Translations under genes and position numbers: made by a program | Notes under the pieces: generated by a model | Told to the model about the DNA's origin: nothing | The model's database searches: none | What the model saw: the letters and a program-made list of their open reading frames with translations, nothing else | Shown here: piece by piece, positions 1 to 7,526 of the stretch | Layout: the number at the start of each line of letters is the position of its first letter | Position numbering within the stretch: the first letter of the stretch is position 1 | DNA from: Clostridia bacterium | GTDB taxonomy: Bacteria > Bacillota > Clostridia > Oscillospirales > CAG-272 | Reading direction: 5' to 3' | DNA: 17,015 bases | Assembly: GCA_017452565.1 (NCBI GenBank) | Contig: JAFTMF010000118.1 | Span: 1 to 17,015 of the forward strand

Positions 1-92
1 CTGTCAATTGGCCCACAACATCTTTTGCATTTCTTCCCATAGAATCCCCGTGTGGAAATCGCTTTTTACAATTTTGCCCCGCCGCCAAAACA
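1..92. other. Left-edge stretch with no confident gene
   Basis: This stretch lies beyond the terminator of the dehydrogenase gene. On the minus strand an ATG at 38-40 opens a frame (M-G-R-N-A-K-D-V-V-G-Q-L-T) that runs off the window edge without a stop. It has only a GGGG five bases upstream as a possible ribosome site and no visible promoter in the gap. Thirteen codons are too few to call a gene, so it may be the start of a neighbouring minus-strand gene or chance. Confidence 0.3.
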
Positions 93-119
93 AAAAACGG
101 CCGAAAATCGGTCGTTTTT
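93..119 (-). terminator. Intrinsic terminator after the SDR gene
   Basis: A 12-bp stem (93-104 with 108-119, one G-U type pair, three-base loop) lies about 14 bases after the stop of the minus-strand dehydrogenase. The minus-strand transcript ends the stem in a run of U followed by a second U run, as in a rho-independent terminator. The A-run/T-run symmetry means it could also stop transcription from the other side. Confidence 0.85.
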
Positions 120-132
120 GTTGGTTCTTGGA

Positions 133-906
133 TTAAACTGCAGTCCAGCCGCCGTCTACTGCCAGATACTGGCCGGTGGTGTAGGAGGAAGCGTCGGATG
201 CGAAGTAGATCAGAGCGCCGTCCAGCTCGCCGGGCTTGCCTGCTCTTGCCATAGGGCAGTAGGTAGCCGCAACGCTGTCAAATGCGCCAGTATCCAGAAT
301 CGCACCGGTCATTTCGCTGCTGAAGTAAGCAGGGCCGATGGTGTTTACGGTGATGCCCTTCTTCGCCCATTCTACAGCCAGAGCCTTGGTGAGCATCTTT
401 ACGCCGCCCTTGGAAGCGGCATATGCGCCTACGGGCCAGCAGGTGTTGGGCATAACAACCTCGGAGTGGAGAGAGCCGATGTTGATGATCTTGCCGTAGC
501 CGTTCTTCAGCATGACGTTGCCAACCTCACGGGCTACGTAGAATACGGAGCTCAGGTTTACGCCTACCACGTAGTTCCATTCCTCGTCGGGAGTAGCCTC
601 TGCGGCAGATGCACTGCCAACGCCTGCGTTGTTGACAAGGATGTCGATTTTGCCGTAGTGAGCCTCCACAGCTGCAACCATTTCCTTGATCTGTGCATTG
701 TCCAGCACGTCGCACTTGTATGCGAAGCACTTTACGCCCAGCGCCTCGATTTCAGCCTTTACAGCCTCCAGCTTTTCCATTCTGCGTGCGCAGATAGCGA
801 TGTCAGCGCCCTGACGTGCCAAAGCCTTTGCAAACTGCACGCCCAGACCGGAAGAAGCACCGGTAACCAGCGCAACCTTGCCGGTCAAATCAAACAAATT
901 GTTCAT
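133..906 (-). CDS. SDR-family oxidoreductase, gluconate 5-dehydrogenase-like
   Basis: A 257-residue classical short-chain dehydrogenase, the usual length for the family. It shows the N-terminal Rossmann motif TGASSGLG (residues 15-22), the NNAG structural motif, and the catalytic Ser145, Tyr162 and Lys166 (YAASK). The segment after the catalytic Ser (GSLHSE) resembles gluconate 5-dehydrogenase (IdnO) and KduD-type enzymes, but the Ser-Tyr distance is 17 rather than the common 13, so four residues are inserted near the substrate loop. The C-terminal YTTGQYLAVDGGWT is typical of the family. The expected role is NAD(P)-dependent oxidation or reduction of a sugar acid or sugar in the cytoplasm; the true substrate is not visible. 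The start at 906 is preferred to the ATG at 912 because AAAGGA then sits nine bases upstream instead of three. The gene has its own promoter and lies just downstream of araC on the same strand. Confidence 0.9.
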   Translation of the reverse strand: MNNLFDLTGKVALVTGASSGLGVQFAKALARQGADIAICARRMEKLEAVKAEIEALGVKCFAYKCDVLDNAQIKEMVAAVEAHYGKIDILVNNAGVGSASAAEATPDEEWNYVVGVNLSSVFYVAREVGNVMLKNGYGKIINIGSLHSEVVMPNTCWPVGAYAASKGGVKMLTKALAVEWAKKGITVNTIGPAYFSSEMTGAILDTGAFDSVAATYCPMARAGKPGELDGALIYFASDASSYTTGQYLAVDGGWTAV

Positions 907-946
907 AATCATGTTTCCTTTCAAATCGTTATTTGTTTGTAATATT

Positions 947-975
947 ATTCTACCATACTTCTGATAGTCTGTCAA
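947..975 (-). promoter_or_regulatory. Sigma-A type promoter of the SDR gene
   Basis: Read on the minus strand: a perfect -35 TTGACA (975-970), a 17-bp spacer, and -10 TAGAAT (952-947, one mismatch to TATAAT). It lies 41 bases upstream of the chosen start. The hexamers and spacer length are the same as in the araC promoter at 1821-1849. Confidence 0.85.
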
Positions 976-988
976 TGAAAGCGAAGGG

Positions 989-1010
989 TTCTTGAAACAT
1001 TTTCTTGCAA
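989..1010 (-). promoter_or_regulatory. Direct-repeat candidate activator site upstream of SDR promoter
   Basis: On the minus strand TTGCAAGAA (1010-1002) and TTTCAAGAA (997-989) form an imperfect direct repeat. Its near end is 13 bases upstream of the -35 box. Two direct half-sites upstream of a promoter fit AraC-family activators, whose gene lies immediately upstream. The 13-base repeat period is not a whole helical turn, which weakens the case. A related sequence occurs at 1834-1852. Confidence 0.4.
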
Positions 1011-1021
1011 AATTGTAATAT

Positions 1022-1789
1022 TCAACGGTTTTTATGATCCCGTCGATATTTTGCGGGGGTCACCCCAAACTGCTCCTTAAAGTTGCGGTTGAAGCTGCGC
1101 AGAGAGGTGTATCCGCTTTCATAGGCGCACTGCACGATGGACGCCGTGGAGTTCTCCATCAGATAGCAGGCGTGGCTGAGACGGTAGTGGTTCACGTAGG
1201 TATTGAAGGAAATCCCCACGATCCGCTTGAAAAAGCGAGACAGATAGGAGTAATCGTAGCCAAGCTCACGGGAGAGTGCCGCCAGCGAGCAATCCTCGCC
1301 GTACTTCTCCTCCACGAAGGCGAAAATCTGATAGAGCAGACTGCGGCGATCGGTGGGCTTGGGCTCGTACCTCGCTCCCTTGTCAAACTGACCGCAAAGG
1401 GAGTACAAAATCCCCTTTTTCTCGATGGAGGATGCGCCTTCCAGCCCATCCAGTGCCCCCAGCAAGTAGGGATCGGGACGGAACTTGTTGCTCTCGGGAA
1501 TCTGATCCACCACCTTGGTGTGGTATGCCTGCACCAGTCTGGGAGTAAAAATGCAAAGGATATGGCGGCTGCACTCCGACTCCAGTGAGTGAATCTGATT
1601 GGGGAAAATCAGCAGTGCATCCCGCTCTTTGAGCAGGAAGGACTTGCCGTCCACCGTCACCCGCATCTCGCCCTCCAAGATGGCGATCACCTCGTAGCAT
1701 TGGTGCAAATGAGGCGGAAAGCTGAAATTGCTGTTTTGTTCGATCTTCAGATAATCGGGAGATCCCAAATGATTGTACTGATAAAACAT
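1022..1789 (-). CDS. AraC-family transcriptional regulator
   Basis: A 255-residue AraC/XylS regulator. The N-terminal half is a cupin-type sensor domain with His27 and His29 in FPPHLHQCYE and His67 in FPNQIHS, as in sugar-responsive members of the family. The C-terminal 90 residues carry two helix-turn-helix units (about 168-190 and 217-241), with the conserved stretches LSRFFKR, GYTSLRSFNRNFK and FGVTPAKYRR. The start at 1789 is chosen because GGAG lies five bases upstream and upstream codons would run through the promoter. It is divergent from the xylose operon, so it is probably the local activator of that operon and perhaps of the dehydrogenase that follows it. The effector is unknown; xylose or arabinose are reasonable guesses. 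Its -35 directly abuts the xylB -10, so its expression should be coupled to occupancy of the xylB promoter. Confidence 0.92.
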   Translation of the reverse strand: MFYQYNHLGSPDYLKIEQNSNFSFPPHLHQCYEVIAILEGEMRVTVDGKSFLLKERDALLIFPNQIHSLESECSRHILCIFTPRLVQAYHTKVVDQIPESNKFRPDPYLLGALDGLEGASSIEKKGILYSLCGQFDKGARYEPKPTDRRSLLYQIFAFVEEKYGEDCSLAALSRELGYDYSYLSRFFKRIVGISFNTYVNHYRLSHACYLMENSTASIVQCAYESGYTSLRSFNRNFKEQFGVTPAKYRRDHKNR

Positions 1790-1820
1790 TTTTGCTCCAA
1801 AAGTCAAATATTGTCTATTT

Positions 1821-1849
1821 ATTCTACCGTAAATTGCGAGAAATGTCAA
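1821..1849 (-). promoter_or_regulatory. Sigma-A type promoter of araC regulator
   Basis: Read on the minus strand: TTGACA (1849-1844), a 17-bp spacer ending in GG, then TAGAAT (1826-1821). It is near consensus and lies 31 bases upstream of the regulator start. The -35 box ends one base before the plus-strand TATAAT of the xylB promoter, so the two polymerase sites overlap. Confidence 0.85.
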
Positions 1850-1852
1850 GTA
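1834..1852 (+). promoter_or_regulatory. Candidate regulator site between araC and xylB
   Basis: TTGCGAGAA (1834-1842) followed by TGTCAAGTA (1844-1852) resembles the two half-sites found upstream of the dehydrogenase promoter (TTGCAAGAA and TTTCAAGAA), here with a 10-base period. The site covers the araC -35 and lies just before and over the start of the xylB -10. A protein bound here could activate xylB while repressing araC. This is pattern matching between two places only. Confidence 0.4.
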
Positions 1853-1866
1853 TAATGTTGTATACT
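1849..1866. promoter_or_regulatory. Palindromic operator candidate over the xylB -10
   Basis: AGTATA (1849-1854), six bases, then TATACT (1861-1866) form a perfect inverted repeat. It covers the TATAAT -10 box and the likely transcription start of the xylose operon. This position suits a repressor or a polymerase-blocking protein. AT-rich promoters produce short palindromes by chance, so confidence is moderate. Confidence 0.4.
1851..1856 (+). promoter_or_regulatory. -10 box of the xylose/hemicellulose operon promoter
   Basis: A perfect TATAAT 35 bases upstream of the xylB start. No good -35 is found 16-18 bases upstream (the bases there are of the type CGTAAA). This pattern fits an activator-dependent promoter, and a divergent AraC-family gene is next to it. 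Confidence 0.6.
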
Positions 1867-1890
1867 GATAAAAAAGACATGGGAGGTCGT

Positions 1891-3390
1891 ATGAACTATT
1901 TCATTGGAGCCGATCTGGGAACGTCGGCACTCAAGCTCCTGCTCCTGGACGAGAGCGGCACCATCGTAAAAACGGTGACCCGCAGCTATCCCGTTTCCTT
2001 CCCCGCTCCCGGATGGAGCGAGCAAAGCCCCGAGGATTGGTGGGATGCCTTCGTCTCGGGCACTCGTGAACTGATCTGCGGTATTAACCCCGCAGAAATT
2101 GCAGCCATCGGCCTTGGCGGGCAGATGCACGGTCTGGTGGCGCTGGATCATGCGGATCGGGTGATCCGCCCTGCCATCTTGTGGAACGATGGGCGCACCG
2201 ACCGGGAAACCGCGTGGCTGAACAGCGAGATCGGCAAAGAAACGCTGTCTGCTCACACCGCCAACATCGCCTTCGCAGGCTTTACCGCCCCCAAGCTCTT
2301 GTGGATGCAAGAGGTCGAGCCCGAACACTTCGCAAAGATCAGCAAAATTATGCTTCCCAAGGACTACATCAACTATCGGCTGACCGGTGTTCACTGCACC
2401 GACTACTCCGACGCATCGGGAATGCTGCTCTTGGACGTGGAAAACCGCTCTTGGTCCAAGGAAATGCTGAAAATCTGCCACATCCGCGAGGAACAGATGC
2501 CCACGCTGTACGAAAGCCATCAGGTAGTAGGCAAACTCACCCCATCGGTGGCAGAGCTGTTGGGGCTATCTGATTGCACCCTCGTGGTAGCAGGTGCGGG
2601 CGACAACGCCGCCGCCGCTATCGGCACGGGTACGGTGGGCGAAGGCAAGTGCAATATTTCGCTGGGCACGTCGGGGACGATCTTCATCTCCTCCGAATCC
2701 TTCTCGGTAGATCCCTACAATGCCCTGCACTCCTTCTGTCACGCCGACGGTGGGTATCATCTGATGGGCTGTATTCTCTCCGCCGCCTCCTGCAATAAGT
2801 GGTTCTGCGAGGACATCCTCGGCACCGACGACTATGCCGCCGAGCAGGCGAAGATCACCGAGGAGCAGCTGGGGCAGAATTCCATCTTCTTCCTTCCCTA
2901 TCTGATGGGCGAGCGCAGTCCCATCAACGATACAGACGCCCGTGGCACCTTTGTGGGGCTTCGGATGGACACCCGGCGGGAGGAAATGGTGCTGGCGGTG
3001 CTGGAAGGCGTTGCCTTTGCCATCCGTGACTGTCTGGAGATCGCCCGTGCCCAAGGGATCCAGATTGACACCAGCGGTCTTTGCGGCGGCGGTGCCAAAT
3101 CAGCACTGTGGCAGAAGATCCTCGCAAACGTCTTGAATCTTACCCTGACCATTCCAATGACCGAGCAAGGTCCCGGCTACGGTGCCGCTATGCTGGCAAT
3201 GGTGGGCGCAGGCGTCTATCCCACTGCCAAGGACGCCGCCGATGCCATCGTGAAGGTGAAAGAGGTCATCACTCCCGATCCTGCAATCACCGCCCGTTAC
3301 GATGGGCAATATGCGAAATTCAAAGCCATTTACCCTGCAATGAAAGAATTATTCAAAAAACTAAATACCAAAACTAATGAATCATCATAG
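1891..3390 (+). CDS. xylB: Xylulokinase
   Basis: A 499-residue FGGY-family sugar kinase that phosphorylates D-xylulose to D-xylulose 5-phosphate, the entry to the pentose phosphate pathway. The N-terminal ATPase fold begins with GADLGTSALKLLL. The xylulokinase signature GQMHG is at residues 77-81, followed by ILWNDGRTD. The catalytic base is Asp238 in GAGDNAAAA, and the phosphate/ATP loop follows in SLGTSGTI. GLCGGGAKSALWQKILANVL is the C-terminal FGGY signature. The length is normal. The start at 1891 has GGGAGG four bases upstream. It is the first gene of the six-gene operon; the next gene starts 11 bases after its stop and uses a GGAG that overlaps the stop codon, which suggests coupled translation. 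Confidence 0.96.
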   Translation: MNYFIGADLGTSALKLLLLDESGTIVKTVTRSYPVSFPAPGWSEQSPEDWWDAFVSGTRELICGINPAEIAAIGLGGQMHGLVALDHADRVIRPAILWNDGRTDRETAWLNSEIGKETLSAHTANIAFAGFTAPKLLWMQEVEPEHFAKISKIMLPKDYINYRLTGVHCTDYSDASGMLLLDVENRSWSKEMLKICHIREEQMPTLYESHQVVGKLTPSVAELLGLSDCTLVVAGAGDNAAAAIGTGTVGEGKCNISLGTSGTIFISSESFSVDPYNALHSFCHADGGYHLMGCILSAASCNKWFCEDILGTDDYAAEQAKITEEQLGQNSIFFLPYLMGERSPINDTDARGTFVGLRMDTRREEMVLAVLEGVAFAIRDCLEIARAQGIQIDTSGLCGGGAKSALWQKILANVLNLTLTIPMTEQGPGYGAAMLAMVGAGVYPTAKDAADAIVKVKEVITPDPAITARYDGQYAKFKAIYPAMKELFKKLNTKTNESS

Positions 3391-3401
3391 GAGAATGCAA
3401 T

Positions 3402-4625
3402 ATGAGCTTTCAAAGTTTTATCTGGCAATCTGAGCCGCCCAAAGATTGTCCATTTGCAAAATCTGAGTTATACAGCGGCATTCGCTTTACCGGAAAAAGC
3501 CGTCATTATGCGGTTGGGGACACCTTCTATCCGTCTTGGGCAAGCGATGGCAAGCTCTACTCACCCTTTACGGATGGCGTAACGGATAGAGTGTGTTCCT
3601 CCTCTCAAATCTGCGGATTTACCGCCGAAAACGGACATTTTTTGATTGACACCACCTCCACAACCGGTCAGGCGATTTTGGAGGGAGATGATCCATTAAA
3701 TCTCAAGATCACTGCACTTGAAAATCACTATGCATCCTCTCATCCTTATGCAGGCAGATATCCCTGCGGCTCGTTGGTTTATAACGGCATCTGGTATTAC
3801 GGCACCTACTGCCTCGGTCCGTATTCCACTACCCGTTACGGAAACTACGTTTATAACTGGCCTCATCTGGGTCCCTTCGTCGGATTCCGTATTTCCCGCG
3901 ACTTTGGTAAAACCTGGGAGGATTGTCCTCATTCCCCCGACCGCTCCATCTTCGATGAATGTGGTCTTGGCGGCTATCCCGTCAAAATCGGTTCTCCTCA
4001 TTTTGTGGATTTCGGGCAAAATATGGAACACTCCCCCGATGGTAAGGCTTATTTGGTCGCACACGGTTCTGATCTGAAATTTTATCCCGTAGCAGTAGAA
4101 AATTTTGCGCACAACAGCTGGATCACAGGCGATCAGATATATCTGATCCGCGTGACCCCCTCTCCCGAAACGATCAACGATCCCCATGCGTATGAGTTCT
4201 ACGCCGGAAAGGATGAGAAAGGCCTGGCGATCTGGACCCATGATTTTGCAAAAATTCAGCCGCTTCTGGAATGGCAAAACAATATGGGATGCGTGACCAT
4301 CACCTATAATGCCGCCAAACGTCGCTATTTTATGGCAATTACCGACGGCAGAACCACTGTTTCCAAAATGAACACGTACATTTTGGAAAGCGAATCCCTT
4401 ACCGGCGAGTGGAAACTGGTTGTCTATATGAAAGATTTTGGCGAACAGGCCTATTTCGTCAATTTCCCATCCAAGTTTATATCTTTTGACGGCGAAAAAA
4501 TGTGGATCTGCTATTCCGGCAATTTCGCCAAGGGCTGGAACGGAGAAGTGATTGAATCTAATCCTCCGGACAGCGCATATGGTATGGTTCTGCAAGAAAT
4601 TGAATTTTGCAAATTAACTGATTAA
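3402..4625 (+). CDS. Unassigned beta-propeller (Asp-box) protein, possible glycoside hydrolase-like
   Basis: A 407-residue protein with no signal peptide or membrane segment. I do not recognise a characterised homologue. Residues 165-172 (SRDFGKTW) are a perfect Asp-box (S-x-D-x-G-x-T-W), the beta-turn found in sialidase-like propellers. The region DTFYPSWASDGKLYSPFTDG (40-59) and the pattern of repeated aromatic beta-strands (PHFVDFG, KAYLVAHGS, RRYFMAITDG) suggest a five- or six-bladed propeller. From memory the first of these resembles DUF4185-type proteins; this is unverified. It lies between xylB and xylA, so it is co-transcribed with pentose catabolism and probably acts on a cytoplasmic oligosaccharide. 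Two counted 60-base samples (3421-3480 and 4261-4320) have 28 and 29 G+C, against 35 and 34 in samples from xylA (5161-5220) and the GH31 gene (8881-8940). This hints at a later insertion. Confidence 0.75.
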   Translation: MSFQSFIWQSEPPKDCPFAKSELYSGIRFTGKSRHYAVGDTFYPSWASDGKLYSPFTDGVTDRVCSSSQICGFTAENGHFLIDTTSTTGQAILEGDDPLNLKITALENHYASSHPYAGRYPCGSLVYNGIWYYGTYCLGPYSTTRYGNYVYNWPHLGPFVGFRISRDFGKTWEDCPHSPDRSIFDECGLGGYPVKIGSPHFVDFGQNMEHSPDGKAYLVAHGSDLKFYPVAVENFAHNSWITGDQIYLIRVTPSPETINDPHAYEFYAGKDEKGLAIWTHDFAKIQPLLEWQNNMGCVTITYNAAKRRYFMAITDGRTTVSKMNTYILESESLTGEWKLVVYMKDFGEQAYFVNFPSKFISFDGEKMWICYSGNFAKGWNGEVIESNPPDSAYGMVLQEIEFCKLTD

Positions 4626-4655
4626 TCTGATTATTATGAAATTGAGGTATCACAT

Positions 4656-5972
4656 ATGAAAGAAATGTTCACTTCCATCCCCGTCATTCCCTATGAGGGC
4701 AAGGACAGCCAAAATCCCTTGGCATTCAAGTATTACGATGCCGATCGCATCATCCTCGGTAAGCCTATGAAGGAGCATCTTCCCTTCGCAATGGCTTGGT
4801 GGCACAATCTCTGCGCCGCAGGTACCGATATGTTCGGCAGAGACACCGCCGACAAATCCTTCGGCGCAGAAAAAGGCACGATGGAGCACGCCAAAGCCAA
4901 GGTAGATGCAGGCTTTGAGTTTATGCAGAAGCTGGGCGTGCAGTATTTCTGCTTCCACGACGTAGACCTGGTTCCCGAGGCCGACGATATCAAGGAAACC
5001 AACCGCCGTCTGGACGAGATCACCGATTATATGCTGGTAAAGATGAAGGAAACCGGCATCAAATGCCTGTGGGGAACTGCCAATCTATTCTCCAACCCTC
5101 GCTTTATGAACGGCGCAGGCAGTACCAACTCTCCCGAGGTCTTCTGCTTTGCCGCCGCACAAATCAAGAAGGCGCTGGAGCTCACCGTCAAGCTGGGCGG
5201 CAGAGGCTACGTATTCTGGGGCGGCCGTGAGGGCTACGAAACTCTCCTCAACACCGATATGAAGTTCGAGCAGGAGAACATCGCGCGGCTGATGCATATG
5301 GCTGTGGACTACGGTCGCTCCATCGGCTTTACCGGCGATTTCTACATCGAGCCCAAGCCCAAGGAGCCTATGAAGCATCAGTACGATTTTGATGCCGCTA
5401 CCGCCATCGGATTCCTCAGACAGTACGGTCTGGATAAGGATTTCAAGATGAACATCGAAGCAAATCACGCCACTCTTGCAGGTCACACCTTCCAGCACGA
5501 GCTGAGAGTCTCTGCCATCAACGGGATGCTGGGCTCTATCGACGCCAATCAGGGCGATCTGCTCCTTGGCTGGGATACCGACGAGTTCCCCTTCAACGTT
5601 TACGAAGCCACAATGTGTATGTACGAGGTGCTGAAGGCAGGCGGACTCACCGGCGGCTTCAACTTCGACTCCAAGAACCGCCGTCCCAGCTACACCATGG
5701 AAGATCTCTTCCACGCCTACATTTTGGGTATGGACACCTTTGCGCTGGGGCTGATCAAGGCGGCCGCTATCATCGAGGACGGCAGAATCGACGCCTTCGT
5801 GGCAGAACGCTATGCCGGCTATCAGAGCGGCATTGGCGCTAAGATCGTCAGCGGCGAGGCTACCCTTGCCGAGCTGGCGGCTTATGCCGAATCGCTGGGC
5901 GATGCAAAGCTCCCCGGAAGCGGCAGACAGGAATATCTTCAGAGCATTGTGAACCAAATTTTGTTCAGCTAA
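4656..5972 (+). CDS. xylA: Xylose isomerase
   Basis: A 438-residue class II xylose isomerase that interconverts D-xylose and D-xylulose in the cytoplasm, supplying XylB. Catalytic His101 and Asp104 are seen in CFHDVDLVPE. Glu232 and Lys234 in EPKPKEP match metal- and substrate-binding positions, with the same numbering as the E. coli enzyme as I recall it. The other family signatures are present: WGGREGYETLLNTD, NIEANHATLAGHTFQHE, GSIDANQGD and GWDTDEFP. The length is normal and no residue is missing. GAGG lies eight bases before the ATG. It follows the propeller gene by 30 bases and precedes the GH51 gene by 22, with no terminator between. Confidence 0.97.
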   Translation: MKEMFTSIPVIPYEGKDSQNPLAFKYYDADRIILGKPMKEHLPFAMAWWHNLCAAGTDMFGRDTADKSFGAEKGTMEHAKAKVDAGFEFMQKLGVQYFCFHDVDLVPEADDIKETNRRLDEITDYMLVKMKETGIKCLWGTANLFSNPRFMNGAGSTNSPEVFCFAAAQIKKALELTVKLGGRGYVFWGGREGYETLLNTDMKFEQENIARLMHMAVDYGRSIGFTGDFYIEPKPKEPMKHQYDFDAATAIGFLRQYGLDKDFKMNIEANHATLAGHTFQHELRVSAINGMLGSIDANQGDLLLGWDTDEFPFNVYEATMCMYEVLKAGGLTGGFNFDSKNRRPSYTMEDLFHAYILGMDTFALGLIKAAAIIEDGRIDAFVAERYAGYQSGIGAKIVSGEATLAELAAYAESLGDAKLPGSGRQEYLQSIVNQILFS

Positions 5973-5994
5973 TCAGCTGATTGAGGAGGCTATT

Positions 5995-7490
5995 ATGAAA
6001 ATGAATCTTCAGCTCAATCCCGACAGAGTCATCGGCGTCAGAAGCCCGATGCTCTACGGTCAGTTCATCGAGCATTTCCACCGTCAGATTTACGATGGCA
6101 TTTTCGATCCCCAAAATCCCCTCTCCGACGAGGACGGCTTCCGCCGTGATATCCTCGAAGCCATGCGCAAGATCCGCGTTCCCATCCTGCGCTGGCCGGG
6201 CGGATGCTTCGTGTCCGCTTACCATTGGAAGGACGCCGTGGGTCCCGACCGTGTGGCCACCTTCGACAAGGCGTGGCGTGTGGAGGATCCCAACACCTTC
6301 GGCACAGACGAATACGTAAAGCTCTGCCGTAAAATCGGTTGCGAGCCCTATATCTGCACCAACGCAGGCACCGGCACCGCCGAGGAAATGAGCGATTGGG
6401 TAGAATACTGCAATCTGGAAACCGAGGGCAAGTTCGCCAAATGGCGCATCGCCAACGGCTACGAACAGCCCCACAACGTCCGCTATTGGAGCATCGGCAA
6501 CGAAAACTGGGGCGGTCACGAGATCGGCGCCAAGGATGCGGTGGAATGGGGCAAGCTGGTACGGGAATCGGCCAAAATGATCCGCCGTGTAGACCCTGCC
6601 GCCCAGCTGTCCGCCGCCGCACTCCCCGACATCAACTGGAACATCAATCTGCTGCAAACAGCAGGATACCTACTGGACTGGATCTCCATCCATCAGTATT
6701 GGGACTTTATGGGCGATGCACACACTCCCGCAGATTACGGCGCTTGCATGGCGATGACCCGTGACATCGACCGCTCGGTACAGGACGTACGAGGAATCCT
6801 CACCGCCCTGCATCTGGAAAAGAAGATCAAGATCGCCTTCGACGAATGGAATCTCCGCGCTTGGCATCACCCTCACATCGTTCCCGCACCCATCGCTGTA
6901 TCCAAGGACGAATACCTCCCTCAGCGTAATAAGAACGACGACAATTCTACCTATACTATGGCAGATGCAGTCTTTACCGCCTGCTTCCTGAACTCTATGA
7001 ACCGCAACTGCGACATCGTGGGAATGGCAAACTTCTCGCCCATCCTTAACCCCGCGGCTGCATTTACAGCCACAAAGACGGCATCGTCCTCCGCAGTACC
7101 TATCACGTCTTCGATCTGTACGTGAACTATCTGGGCGACACTGTCATTGATCTGTGGACGGATGAAAGCCCCAAGATGACGGTGAACAACAAGCACCGCC
7201 GTCCCGTAGAAGTAGACACCATTGATCTGCTGGCCACCCAGTGGTCGGATCGGGATGGCATCGCCATTGCCGCCGTCAACAAACACCCCACCGAAGCGCA
7301 GACCATCCGCGTTCCGCTGGAGAAGGCATCCGCCGTCACCCTCTACCGTTGCTGCGGCAGCTCCCCCGACTCCTACAATGACGTGGATCATAGTGAAGTG
7401 TTCATCGAAACTCTGCCCATGGGCGAGGTGGAACAGTTTGTGGAAATCGAGCTGGCGCCCCATTCGGTAAATATCATTCAGATTCTGTAA
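5995..7490 (+). pseudogene. GH51 alpha-L-arabinofuranosidase with a one-base frameshift
   Basis: The first frame (5995-7125) encodes the GH51 (beta/alpha)8 barrel. It has YGQFIEHFHRQIYDGI, ILRWPGGCF, the acid/base Glu170 in SIGNENWGG and the nucleophile Glu284 in FDEWN. After MANFSPILN the frame turns to low-complexity residues and stops at 7123-7125. Reading in another frame from 7053 restores the family continuation (RGCIYSHKDG, STYHVFDLYVNYLGD) through to 7490. One C appears to be missing from the C run at 7050-7053. With that base restored the protein would be 498 residues, normal for GH51. The break removes the C-terminal beta-sandwich while keeping both catalytic residues. It could be a true mutation, a strain variant or a sequencing error. 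GAGGAGG before the ATG gives a strong ribosome site. Its role would be to remove arabinose side chains from imported arabinoxylan or arabinan fragments. Confidence 0.9.
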
Positions 7491-7526
7491 ATTTCACCGA
7501 ATCATAACGAAAGTGAGGATATTCAA

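Noticed and set aside
1..40. Start of a minus-strand gene at the left edge
   Set aside because: Only 13 codons are visible, with a weak ribosome site and no promoter. It cannot be told from chance, so it is only mentioned in the left-edge entry.
52..942. Plus-strand open frame opposite the SDR gene
   Set aside because: The minus strand encodes a full SDR with cofactor and catalytic motifs. The opposite frame crosses both its terminator and its start and has no features of its own.
1967..1980. Possible catabolite-repression (cre) site in the start of xylB
   Set aside because: It matches only eight of the ten fixed positions of the consensus as I recall it and lies inside coding sequence. A better site was not found in the promoter region. 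CcpA control remains possible but is not supported.
7122..7490. Separate small gene starting at the GTG that overlaps the GH51 stop
   Set aside because: No ribosome site precedes the GTG, and the encoded protein is plainly the C-terminal domain of GH51 whose homology begins upstream of it at about 7053. A frameshift explains it better.
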